Shown here: positions 23,643 to 32,033 of the stretch, one piece after another
Numbering within the stretch: the stretch's first letter is position 1
Layout: each line of letters opens with the position of its first letter
Assembly: GCA_050945515.1 (NCBI GenBank)
Contig: JBMNTB010000004.1
Location: forward strand, 45,618-109,617
Direction of reading: 5' to 3'
DNA length: 64,000 nt
Source of the DNA: UBA1046 sp050945515
GTDB lineage: Bacteria > Bacillota > Clostridia > Saccharofermentanales > DTU023
Position numbers and translations under genes: made by a program
Notes under the pieces: generated by a model
What the model was told of the DNA's origin: nothing
Databases searched by the model: none
The model's input: the letters and a program-made list of their open reading frames with translations, nothing else

Positions 23643-25628
23643 ATGACCACAAATTTATCTGAAACCGGATCAGAACCAAAAATCAATCCCGAGGAGATCT
23701 ATCCTTATAAGCTGTTATTTTCTCCTTTGCAGATCAATGGTCTGCAGTTAAACAACCGCCTCGTTTGGGCGGCACCTTTAGAGAGCGGGCAGATTCAACG
23801 CGTCTACAGACCGAGTCCGGCCTACACGGCTTTTCTGCGCGAGCGTGCAGCTGCAGGTCTGGCTCTGGTTTTCGGCGGTTCAATCAACAATTGCAGTCCC
23901 GGCGAGATAACTGATGTGGCAGAGGAATGGGGCGTCCTGGCCAAGGAATTAAATCAGTACGGTTGCCGCCTGGCTGTCGGGATTTCCCCCTTACCGCTCA
24001 ACAAAGGCTTGAGTACCAGAAGGCTGAAACGCTCATTGGAGCAAATGACCGCCAATGCTATCAGTCTTGATGCAGCCGGGGTTGATGCTATCTATCTCGA
24101 TGCTTCCGCCGGGACTTTTTTGAGCTGGATTCTGGCCAGACAGCATGAGAGTCTGAGCTTCTATTATAAGACCGGCAGTATCTATTTATTGCAGGTAGTT
24201 GCAGCAATAAGAAAATCACTGCCTGCCGATTTACCTCTCTTCCTGAGAGCTTCCCCGATTCATCTCGATGCAAAATTACTCCGGAGCATGAAAAAGCTGG
24301 GTCTGTCCGGTGTTTTGCTCCAGAGGGAGAACTCCTTTCAAGGCTCATTGCCGGTCGCCAAGGAACTGCGGGAAGCGCTCAATGATGAGGACAGCAATTT
24401 CGCAGTCCTGGCTGAGATCGGAGCCGCTGAGTCAGACCCTGATTTCTGCGAACTGGCTCTGATAGAAAATAAAGCAGATGCCGTGGTGCTGAGCCGTGCT
24501 CTATTAGCAGAACCGTCCTGGCCGAAATTGGCCTATAGCGGCAGAAGCATCATGCAGAGACCTTGTATTCTTTGTCATGATTTATGCGCCCCCGCTTTTT
24601 TCCCGGGCGGTCTCCCCGGTTGCAGTGTCAATCCGCGCTGCGGCAAAGAAAATAGCTATCCGGTCGAACTAAGGCCTGCTTATCCCGGCCAGCGCCTGGC
24701 TGTAATAGGCTCCGGACCGGCAGGCATGCAAGCTGCACTCACTGCCTGGGAACGCGGCTATCATGTATCGCTCTTTGACCATCAGGCCAATCCCTTTGAG
24801 TGGGCATTGCAGAATGCAATCAGACCGGACGATGCTGCGGATGCAGATGTCACTGAAAGTGCAGTCGACTCCGCACTAACAGATGTTCCTGCAGATGTTC
24901 CTGTGTCAGAAACGGAAGTCACATCGTCTGCCGACGCAGATATTATTGTCGAAGGCGTGATCAAGCTACAGCCCTACAGCCAAGAGGACGACGAGGACGA
25001 AGAGGATGTTGCCCCGGAGACTGCAATTGATTTCAGTGAACTGACTGTTGGTGAGATTAAACGTGCCGCTGAAGCCGATACAATAGATCTGAGCTCAGCT
25101 TTAAATCCAACTGAAGATGGTGAAAACTCCGAGCCGGAGACTGCCCCTTCCTCATCCTTAACCGAGACTGCAGCGGACACAGAACCAATAACAACAACTG
25201 CTTTCGCTCCCGATACCGATGTACAAACAGAAGATCATGAGACCCTAACCGTCAAACAGCTCGCACAAATGCCCCCCACAATCTGCGGCCAAGATCACCA
25301 TGCCGCTCTTAACACCGGCACGCTCAAAGGTAGAGCCTGGCAAAGATATAGCTACTATCTGCTGGAAAGATTATATAATGCGCAAAGCCGCGGTGAACTT
25401 GAGACTTATTTCAAAACTGAAGTTACGCTGGCCATGCTATCGCAGAACCGTTTTGACGCCATTATTGTAGCGTCCGGCTCCGGCAGCTCCGGCAATAATT
25501 ATGATGTTTTCCATCTGATACAGGACTCATATGTGTCACCGATAGTCAAAGTGGCCGGTGCCGCCGCCGGAACTAAGGACATTGCCGCAGCTGTGCGTTC
25601 AGGTTATGCCGTGGCATTAAACATCTAG
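23643..25628 (+). CDS. Old-yellow-enzyme-like Fe-S flavoprotein with a large acidic insertion
   Basis: Residues about 15-320 are an FMN-binding TIM barrel of the 2,4-dienoyl-CoA reductase/trimethylamine dehydrogenase type (LFSPLQINGLQLNNRLVWAAP). A 4Fe-4S site follows with the family spacing C-x2-C-x3-C-x11-C (CILCHDLC and a later PGCSVNP). Next comes an FAD Rossmann motif (RLAVIGSGPAGMQAAL). At about residue 395 the normal fold is interrupted by some 150 residues rich in Asp, Glu, Ala and Thr. The remaining 120 residues keep only a short vestige of the second nucleotide-binding part (FDAIIVASGSG). Whether it still reduces a substrate is unclear. ATG 23643 is preferred over GTG 23634, which has too little room after AGG. 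Confidence 0.75.
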   Translation: MTTNLSETGSEPKINPEEIYPYKLLFSPLQINGLQLNNRLVWAAPLESGQIQRVYRPSPAYTAFLRERAAAGLALVFGGSINNCSPGEITDVAEEWGVLAKELNQYGCRLAVGISPLPLNKGLSTRRLKRSLEQMTANAISLDAAGVDAIYLDASAGTFLSWILARQHESLSFYYKTGSIYLLQVVAAIRKSLPADLPLFLRASPIHLDAKLLRSMKKLGLSGVLLQRENSFQGSLPVAKELREALNDEDSNFAVLAEIGAAESDPDFCELALIENKADAVVLSRALLAEPSWPKLAYSGRSIMQRPCILCHDLCAPAFFPGGLPGCSVNPRCGKENSYPVELRPAYPGQRLAVIGSGPAGMQAALTAWERGYHVSLFDHQANPFEWALQNAIRPDDAADADVTESAVDSALTDVPADVPVSETEVTSSADADIIVEGVIKLQPYSQEDDEDEEDVAPETAIDFSELTVGEIKRAAEADTIDLSSALNPTEDGENSEPETAPSSSLTETAADTEPITTTAFAPDTDVQTEDHETLTVKQLAQMPPTICGQDHHAALNTGTLKGRAWQRYSYYLLERLYNAQSRGELETYFKTEVTLAMLSQNRFDAIIVASGSGSSGNNYDVFHLIQDSYVSPIVKVAGAAAGTKDIAAAVRSGYAVALNI

Positions 25629-25682
25629 GAAAGTAGGATCTACCTATACCGTCGATCCACTGATGCAACCCTGGTTTCGGAG

Positions 25683-26300
25683 CTAGGAATCGTCTCTGTC
25701 GCCGGTATTGTTCAAGCCGCCATGTATTTCCTCAAGATATAAATATGGATTGGGGCTGTTAATTGTCAGCAATGTGGCCGGCAAGGATGTGTGATTAGTC
25801 CAATTATGCCGTACGGTGGAATCTATCTGCACGCTGTCACCGGCATAGAGAATGGTTGTCTCATCTTCTAAGTAAAAGGTAATCGAACCCTCAATTACAT
25901 ACAGAAATTCCTGACCTTCGTGACTATAAAGCTCAATCGGTTGATGCTCAGGTAAAGGCAGAAGCTTATATAATCTTGGTAAAAAGGTGAAATGCTCCGG
26001 CTGTGAGCTCAGAATATATTGAATTATTTGCGGAGAAACGAAAGTAGCGTCCCTCTGATAGGAACGGATAACCTCTATTTCTTGTTCTCTGGGAGGTAAT
26101 TTGAGCAAACCCTCCAGCGGCACTCCCAAGGCCACGGCAATTTGATTTAGTGAATCTATGGCAATATTAGTCATACCCCGCTCAAATTGAGATAAAAAAC
26201 CACTGGACAGCCCCGTCATTTCACTAAGTTGTTTCAGGGTCAAATCCCTGGAATTGCGTATTGCCTTGATTCTTTGTCCAATACTTTGCGCTAAATCCAT
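25683..26300 (-). CDS. XRE-family regulator with C-terminal cupin domain
   Basis: A 205-residue regulator. Residues 1-65 are a helix-turn-helix of the Cro/CI type (IGQRIKAIRNSRDLTLKQLSE and LSSGFLSQFERG). Residues 120-195 are a small-molecule-binding cupin (YSHEGQEFLYVIEGSITFYL and VRHNWTNHTSLPATLL). The ATG at 26300 follows GGAGG by 5 bases. It is divergent from the glycyl radical enzyme activase, so it probably controls that pathway in response to a metabolite, possibly hydroxyproline. This link is inferred from position only. Confidence 0.88.
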   Translation of the reverse strand: MDLAQSIGQRIKAIRNSRDLTLKQLSEMTGLSSGFLSQFERGMTNIAIDSLNQIAVALGVPLEGLLKLPPREQEIEVIRSYQRDATFVSPQIIQYILSSQPEHFTFLPRLYKLLPLPEHQPIELYSHEGQEFLYVIEGSITFYLEDETTILYAGDSVQIDSTVRHNWTNHTSLPATLLTINSPNPYLYLEEIHGGLNNTGDRDDS

Positions 26301-26335
26301 CTTTACCTCCAAAAACACCAGAATAAATAAAATGC

Positions 26336-26398
26336 TTGACCTTTTTATTAATTGGAATATAATATAAATAGGCTCAAAAATTTACTATATTGAATTTT
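26336..26398 (+). promoter_or_regulatory. Promoter and possible operator of the hydroxyproline dehydratase genes
   Basis: TTGACC (26336-26341) and TATAAT (26358-26363) are 16 bases apart. An inverted repeat (AAAATT 26377-26382 with AATTTT 26393-26398) lies just after the predicted start of transcription and could bind the divergent XRE regulator. Confidence 0.65.
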
Positions 26399-26409
26399 AG
26401 GCAGGTGCC

Positions 26410-27345
26410 ATGTACAGATTATTTGATTTACAGAGACTCAGCATGGAAAACGGACCAGGTCTCCGCACCACTCTGTTTTTCGAAGGCTGCCCCTTGCGTT
26501 GTGCCTGGTGTCATAATCCTGAGGGTCTGGAATATAGTCCCAAACTGCTCCATTTCCCGGATCGCTGCATCCTCTGTGGTTATTGCCAGGACGCCTGCCC
26601 TATTGGTGCTCTAAATTATGATACTACAAAAGGACCGGTTATTGACCGCAATATTTGCAACGGCACCGGTAACTGCGCAGCCGTATGCCCTACCGATGCC
26701 TTGATAATGAACTCAAAAGAATACACCCTGAAAGAAATCATGAGTGTTGTTCTAAAAGACAGAGCCTTTTACGACAGATCAAGAGGCGGTGTCACTTTCT
26801 CCGGCGGCGAGCCCCTGGCGCAGAATATGAAAAACCTGAGTTTCTTGATGGATGCAATCAAGAAGGAACGGATCAATCTCTGCATTGATACTTCCGGTTA
26901 TGTGCCCTGGGAAAATATTGAAATGACCGCCGGCTATGCTGACTCTTTTCTCTATGATTTCAAGCATATAGACACTGATCAGCATCGCAAGTTCACTGCA
27001 GTCAACAATGAACGTATTCTCGAGAATCTGGTCAAATTGTCTGGTCTGGAGGCCAATATTCATATTCGGATTCCGGTCATACCTGGTTTTAACGGTGATA
27101 TTGATACTTTAGGGCGCATGGCAGACTGGCTGGTAGAGAATGTTACTGCCAGAACCATTGCACTCCTGCCCTACCATCGTTTTGGCAGCGACAAATACGA
27201 TCGCTTAGGCTGGGGAGAGACTAAACAGCTATTCGAAGTGCCTGACAGCACTTTCATGAATCAGATCACAGAATTGTTCAAGAGCAAAGGACTGCAGCAA
27301 GTCTTAATCGGCGGAGCAATTTTGGTGCCGGATGATATGCTCTAA
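26410..27345 (+). CDS. hypE: Glycyl radical enzyme activase (radical SAM)
   Basis: A radical S-adenosylmethionine protein of 311 residues that makes the glycyl radical on its partner enzyme. The radical-SAM cysteines are C27, C31 and C34 in CPLRCAWCHNPEG. An insert follows with two ferredoxin-like 4Fe-4S motifs (CILCGYCQDACPIGA and CNGTGNCAAVCPTDA), as in activases of dehydratase-type glycyl radical enzymes. The SAM-binding segment FSGGEPL is present. The dehydratase gene starts 135 bases downstream. The symbol is given by analogy with the HypD partner. Confidence 0.9.
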   Translation: MYRLFDLQRLSMENGPGLRTTLFFEGCPLRCAWCHNPEGLEYSPKLLHFPDRCILCGYCQDACPIGALNYDTTKGPVIDRNICNGTGNCAAVCPTDALIMNSKEYTLKEIMSVVLKDRAFYDRSRGGVTFSGGEPLAQNMKNLSFLMDAIKKERINLCIDTSGYVPWENIEMTAGYADSFLYDFKHIDTDQHRKFTAVNNERILENLVKLSGLEANIHIRIPVIPGFNGDIDTLGRMADWLVENVTARTIALLPYHRFGSDKYDRLGWGETKQLFEVPDSTFMNQITELFKSKGLQQVLIGGAILVPDDML

Positions 27346-27451
27346 GTTCATAAAAGATGTCAAAATGAATTCAGTAAAGCAGTTCAGTAACTAAATAGAT
27401 CATTTAAATGGATCATTATTTGAAAAAATAATTCTAATTTATATAAGAGAT

Positions 27452-27480
27452 AAGGAGGATGGGCCAGCGCCCGACAGAAA
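27452..27480 (+). promoter_or_regulatory. Remote ribosome site with intervening hairpin before hypD
   Basis: A perfect AAGGAGG lies at 27452-27458, but the dehydratase ATG is at 27481, 22 bases later. Between them GGGC (27461-27464) can pair with GCCC (27469-27472) around CAGC. Folding would reduce the effective spacing to about 10 bases. An ATG directly after AAGGAGG is out of frame. Confidence 0.5.
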
Positions 27481-29856
27481 ATGAGCAAACGTGGCATGAA
27501 TGAAAGAATCCAAAAACTACGGGAGGAATCCGTTTCGACTCAGCCTGTAATCTCAATGGAGAGAGCTATAATCGAAACTGATGTTTACAAAAAATATCAA
27601 GGTCAGGTATCCGTTCCCGTACTGCGCGCACTTTTCTTCAAAGAATTAATGGAGAACAAAGAACTTTATATCGGAGACGGTGAGCTGATCGTCGGTGAGA
27701 AAGGCGAGCATCCGCAAGCTGCTCCTACCTTCCCTGAGCTGTGCTGTCACTCACTGGAAGATATGAGAGTCATGGATCAGCGTGATCTGATCTCATTTAA
27801 GGTCAAAGATGAATATTTCGATATTCAGGAAGAAACCATTCTGCCTTTCTGGGAGAATCGTTCCACCAGAAGCAAAATTCTGTCCCTGATGACAGATGAA
27901 TGGAAAGAAGCCTATGGCGCAGGTATTTTTACCGAGTTCATGGAGCAAAGAGGACCGGGTCATACAGTAGGTTCAGATGAAATTTATGCCAGAGGCTTTA
28001 ACGACCGGATTGCCCAGATCAATGATGAGCTGGCCAATCTGGATTATGCCAAGGATATGGAAGCTCCTCATAAGGCTGAGCAGCTGAAAGCTATGAGAAT
28101 TGCCTCAGAAGCTATTATCTCGCTGGGACGCCGTTACAGCGAATATGCCACCGAATTGGCCGAACAGGAAACCGATCCGCAGCGCAAAGTTGAACTCCTG
28201 CATATCGCCGAGAACTGCAGAGTTGTTCCGGCTGAAAAGCCCCGCACCTTCTGGCAGGCACTGCAGATGTACTGGTTTGTTCATCTCGGTGTCACACTCG
28301 AAATCAATCCCTGGGACGCCTTTAGTCCGGGTCGCCTGGATCAGCATCTCTACCCCTTCTATACCAATGATGTGGCGGATGGCATCCTTGACGATTACAA
28401 AGCCAAAGAGCTTCTGCAGTGTCTGTGGGTGAAATTCAATAACCAGCCCGCCCCGCCCAAGGTCGGTATTACACTGAAAGAAAGCAGCACTTATACTGAC
28501 TTTGCCAATATCAACACCGGCGGTATCACTCCTGACGGCCGCGATGGCGTCAATGATGTCAGCTATCTGATCCTCGACACCATGGACGAGATGCGTCTCC
28601 TGCAGCCCAGTTCCAATGTCCAGATCAGCAGAAAAACTCCGGATCGTTTCCTGCACCGCGCCTGTGAGATTTCGCGCCAGGGCTGGGGCCAACCGGCATT
28701 CTATAATACCGAAGCCATTATTCAGGAATTGCTGAACGCTGGGAAAACCTTGGCCGATGCCCGCATGGGCGGTTCTTCAGGCTGTGTCGAAACCGGCTGT
28801 TTCGGACGGGAGGCTTATATCCTGACCGGTTACTTTAACCTGCCCAAGGTTTTGATGATCACTTTGCATGACGGCTTCGATCCCTATACCGGCAAGCAGC
28901 TGGGCCTCCATACCGGCAAAGCAGACAGCTATAAGAGCTATGAAGAGCTGATGGCAGCTTTTACCAAGCAGATTAAGCATTTTGTCGATATCAAATTGGC
29001 AGGCTCCAATGTGATCGAATCCATCTTTGCCCGGTATATGCCCGTACCTTTCCTGTCAACCATTACTTTCGACTGTATCAGCAGAGGCAAAGATTATAAT
29101 GCCGGCGGTGCCCGCTATAATACCTGCTATCTCCAGGGCGTGGGCATCGGCTCTGTCACAGACTCAATGGCAGCTCTGAAATACCATGTCTTTGATAACA
29201 AAGAACTGACACTGTCGGAATTCCTCGATATTCTCGATAAAAACTTTGAAGGACATGAGGCTTTCCGCTCCAAGCTGCTGCTCGACACGCCCAAATACGG
29301 CAATGACGAAGAATATCCTGACAGTATCATGCAGGAAATCTTTGAGACCTATGCCGGGATTATCACTGGCAGACCAACCTATAAAGGCGGCCAGTACCGG
29401 GTGAATATGCTGCCAACCACCTGCCATGTCTATTTCGGCAGTGTCATCGGTGCCACTCCGGATGGTCGTTTGGCTCACAAGCCACTGTCGGAAGGTATTT
29501 CCCCCGTCCAGGGCGCAGACCATAAGGGACCGACCGCTGTCATCAACTCCGCGGCCAAGATGGATCACCTGCGTACAGGCGGCACACTGCTGAACCAGAA
29601 GTTTACGCCATCTCTGGTCAAAGGCGAGAACGGGCTGCGGATGATGGGCAATGTGATCAGAACCTACTTTGATAAGGACGGCCATCATATCCAGTTCAAT
29701 GTTATCAACAAGGCTACTCTGATCAAGGCACAGAAGAATCCGGAAGAGTATCGCGACCTGATTGTCCGTGTTGCAGGCTACAGTGATTATTTCCGCAATT
29801 TGGATCTTGAGCTGCAAAATGAAATCATCAACCGGACCGAGCACGAAAGCTTCTAA
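27481..29856 (+). CDS. hypD: Glycyl radical enzyme, trans-4-hydroxy-L-proline dehydratase type (HypD)
   Basis: A 791-residue glycyl radical enzyme. The thiyl-radical Cys is C435 in GGSSGCVETGCFG, with Glu437 two residues on, the C-x-E signature of the dehydratase branch. The glycyl radical is G766 in IVRVAGYSDYF. As I recall, characterised HypD uses C434 and G765, and the SGCVETGC block is a HypD hallmark. It would dehydrate hydroxyproline to pyrroline-5-carboxylate, allowing collagen-derived hydroxyproline to feed proline and Stickland metabolism. The usual neighbour, pyrroline-5-carboxylate reductase, is not in the window. Other hydroxyproline isomers cannot be excluded as substrate. Confidence 0.87.
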   Translation: MSKRGMNERIQKLREESVSTQPVISMERAIIETDVYKKYQGQVSVPVLRALFFKELMENKELYIGDGELIVGEKGEHPQAAPTFPELCCHSLEDMRVMDQRDLISFKVKDEYFDIQEETILPFWENRSTRSKILSLMTDEWKEAYGAGIFTEFMEQRGPGHTVGSDEIYARGFNDRIAQINDELANLDYAKDMEAPHKAEQLKAMRIASEAIISLGRRYSEYATELAEQETDPQRKVELLHIAENCRVVPAEKPRTFWQALQMYWFVHLGVTLEINPWDAFSPGRLDQHLYPFYTNDVADGILDDYKAKELLQCLWVKFNNQPAPPKVGITLKESSTYTDFANINTGGITPDGRDGVNDVSYLILDTMDEMRLLQPSSNVQISRKTPDRFLHRACEISRQGWGQPAFYNTEAIIQELLNAGKTLADARMGGSSGCVETGCFGREAYILTGYFNLPKVLMITLHDGFDPYTGKQLGLHTGKADSYKSYEELMAAFTKQIKHFVDIKLAGSNVIESIFARYMPVPFLSTITFDCISRGKDYNAGGARYNTCYLQGVGIGSVTDSMAALKYHVFDNKELTLSEFLDILDKNFEGHEAFRSKLLLDTPKYGNDEEYPDSIMQEIFETYAGIITGRPTYKGGQYRVNMLPTTCHVYFGSVIGATPDGRLAHKPLSEGISPVQGADHKGPTAVINSAAKMDHLRTGGTLLNQKFTPSLVKGENGLRMMGNVIRTYFDKDGHHIQFNVINKATLIKAQKNPEEYRDLIVRVAGYSDYFRNLDLELQNEIINRTEHESF

Positions 29857-29880
29857 GCACTGAGCTCAAATATAAATTGC

Positions 29881-29922
29881 AAAAGCCGAACGACTCATAC
29901 CCAACCGAGTCGTTCGGCTTTT
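29881..29922. terminator. Strong terminator after hypD
   Basis: A perfect 16-bp inverted repeat (29881-29896 with 29907-29922, loop of 10) has As before it and Ts at its end, so it can work in both directions. It lies 24 bases after the hypD stop codon and separates hypD from the carbamate kinase gene. Confidence 0.93.
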
Positions 29923-30102
29923 CGGTTTAAATTTTATTTCATTTTACAGCTCGCCGGACGGAAAGAAGATTTATAATTGTTCCGTCGGGGATAAGTACAG
30001 AAACAGGCTATTATTGAGGACAACTTAAAAGCGGGAGCGCTATAATAATAATTCTGAATAGCGTGATTGCTATTTTAGACAGAGATATGGATTGAGGAAA
30101 TT

Positions 30103-31041
30103 ATGGGTAAAAAAATTGTCGTCGCATTGGGCGGTAATGCCATTTTAACTGATGACTCTACTGCAGCCGGCCAAATCAAAGCGCTTACAAATACGAGCGA
30201 GAAGCTCATAAAACTGATTACGGCGGGTTACGAACTTATTATTACTCACGGCAACGGTCCGCAAGTGGGTAATTTGCTTTTGCAACAAGAGGCGGCAGCT
30301 TCAAAGTCCAATCCCGCTATGCCTCTCGATACCGCCGTGGCAATGACACAGGGCAGTATCGGCTTTTGGCTCCAAAATACGCTGTACAAGGCCATGCAAA
30401 AAGCCGGTATTGATAAGCCCGTTGTCACTTTACTTACGCAGGTTTTAGTTTCCGAGGATGACCCGGCTTTCCAAAACCCGACAAAACCGATAGGACCCTT
30501 TATCTCCAGGGCCGAAGCTGACAGAAGGGCTGCGGCATCCGGAGACACATATGTTGAAGACGCAGGTCGCGGCTACCGCAAGGTAGTTCCTTCACCGAAA
30601 CCGATTTCTATTTTAGAGGCTGATACGATCAATGCCTTGGTGAATAACGGAGTTATTACAATTTCTGCCGGCGGGGGCGGCATACCTGTTATTAAACGCG
30701 GTGATGCTTACGAAGGTATAGAAGCGGTTGTGGATAAGGATTTTGCCGCAGCAAAACTGGCTGAGATTGTCAAAGCGGATTACTTGTTAATCCTGACCGC
30801 TGTCGATAATGTATACATCAATTTCAACCAGCCTAATCAGGAGAAGTTGCAAGAGGTTAACGTTCAGCAAATGAAGCAATATATTAAGGACGGTCATTTT
30901 GCCGCCGGCAGCATGCTCCCCAAAATAGAAGCCTCTATTTCCTTTGTAGAAAACGTAAAAAGCGCTAAAGCGTATATCACTTCATTAGATAATGTGGAAG
31001 CCATTTTAGATGGCAGATCCGCTACGATAATTACAAATTAA
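30103..31041 (+). CDS. arcC: Carbamate kinase
   Basis: An amino-acid-kinase-fold enzyme of 312 residues that makes ATP from carbamoyl phosphate. The family signatures are VVALGGNAILTDD, THGNGPQVGNLLLQQEA, SAGGGGIPVI and LLILTAVDNVYINF. No arginine deiminase or ornithine carbamoyltransferase genes are adjacent, so the source of carbamoyl phosphate is unknown. The gene stands alone after the hypD terminator. A further inverted repeat (GACGGAA 29957-29963 with TTCCGTC 29980-29986) lies in its upstream region. Its stop codon overlaps the convergent ricT stop within TTAA. Confidence 0.95.
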   Translation: MGKKIVVALGGNAILTDDSTAAGQIKALTNTSEKLIKLITAGYELIITHGNGPQVGNLLLQQEAAASKSNPAMPLDTAVAMTQGSIGFWLQNTLYKAMQKAGIDKPVVTLLTQVLVSEDDPAFQNPTKPIGPFISRAEADRRAAASGDTYVEDAGRGYRKVVPSPKPISILEADTINALVNNGVITISAGGGGIPVIKRGDAYEGIEAVVDKDFAAAKLAEIVKADYLLILTAVDNVYINFNQPNQEKLQEVNVQQMKQYIKDGHFAAGSMLPKIEASISFVENVKSAKAYITSLDNVEAILDGRSATIITN

Positions 31042-32033
31042 GTTTCAGTCTGCGGTTTGGGTTGTCCCTGTTTTTTAGACTGGATCTTTTTGCGCCGGAT
31101 TTTGCGCACGGCTTTCCTTTTGCTCAGCTTGAGTTTTTCCTTTTTATCCTCGGCGCTCTTGACTTGATCAGCAATTGCTTCCTTTTTCTGTGCTTTCTGC
31201 GCTTCAGACTTCTGCTTACCCTGATCAGAGATGACATCAACCTCAGCTGCTTTCAGTTCGACTATGGCCGGCCCGTCACTGCGTTCAAACCTGACCTGTA
31301 AAGTTTCTTTGAGCAAATTGACACTCTCTACATTGCCCGTCTCCCCCTTATATCTGATCTTGCTGTTTTTGCCGGGCAGGGTTCGGGCAGCGCTGACATA
31401 TGCTTCCTGCTCGTAATTCAGACAGCAGAGCAGGCGTCCGCATGAACCGGAGATCTTGGCCGGGTTCATGGAGAGACTTTGATCTTTTGCCATACGAATT
31501 GAAACCGGAGAGAAAGTCTGTAAAAAGGAGGCACAGCAAAGCTCGCGACCGCAGACACCGAGCCCGCCTATCATGCCCGCTTCATCACGAACTCCGATCT
31601 GACGCAACTCGATTCTGGTATGAAAGATGGAAGCCAGATCGCGAACCAACTCGCGAAAATCAATCCTGCCATCAGCAGTGAAATAAAACAAAAGTTTATG
31701 TCTGTCAAAGGGATAGTAAGCCGAAACCAGATTCATCTCCAACTCATGGTCTGCCACACGCTCACAGGCAATCCTTAGAGCTTCTTCCTCGTCTGCACAA
31801 TTAGTCTCAAACTGCTCTCTGTCATCCTCTGTCGCAAGCCGCAAGATCTTCAAAGGCTGCTCCCGGTAGATTTCTGCCGCAATTTGATAAGGCGACATTG
31901 TGGTATAGGCAAAGGCAGTTCCCTGCTCATCTTCAACAATAACGGCATCGCCCTGTTTTAAGTCCAAATCACCCGCATCCGCCTGATAATAACGTGATCG
32001 GCCGTGCAGTTGTATATTAACTATTCTAATCAT
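31038..32033 (-). CDS. ricT: RicT/YaaT PSP1-domain protein
   Basis: A PSP1-family protein of about 331 residues. The conserved Cys-rich core GLGVCGRELCCASFL and SGSCGRLLCCLNYE is intact; in Bacillus these cysteines hold Fe-S clusters in the RicAFT complex, which promotes mRNA processing and development. The C-terminal 60 residues are very Lys-rich, probably nucleic-acid binding. The ATG at 32033 (after AGGA) is preferred to a TTG at 32048. The start overlaps holB by 8 bases, the same gene order as in Bacillus. Confidence 0.92.
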   Translation of the reverse strand: MIRIVNIQLHGRSRYYQADAGDLDLKQGDAVIVEDEQGTAFAYTTMSPYQIAAEIYREQPLKILRLATEDDREQFETNCADEEEALRIACERVADHELEMNLVSAYYPFDRHKLLFYFTADGRIDFRELVRDLASIFHTRIELRQIGVRDEAGMIGGLGVCGRELCCASFLQTFSPVSIRMAKDQSLSMNPAKISGSCGRLLCCLNYEQEAYVSAARTLPGKNSKIRYKGETGNVESVNLLKETLQVRFERSDGPAIVELKAAEVDVISDQGKQKSEAQKAQKKEAIADQVKSAEDKKEKLKLSKRKAVRKIRRKKIQSKKQGQPKPQTET

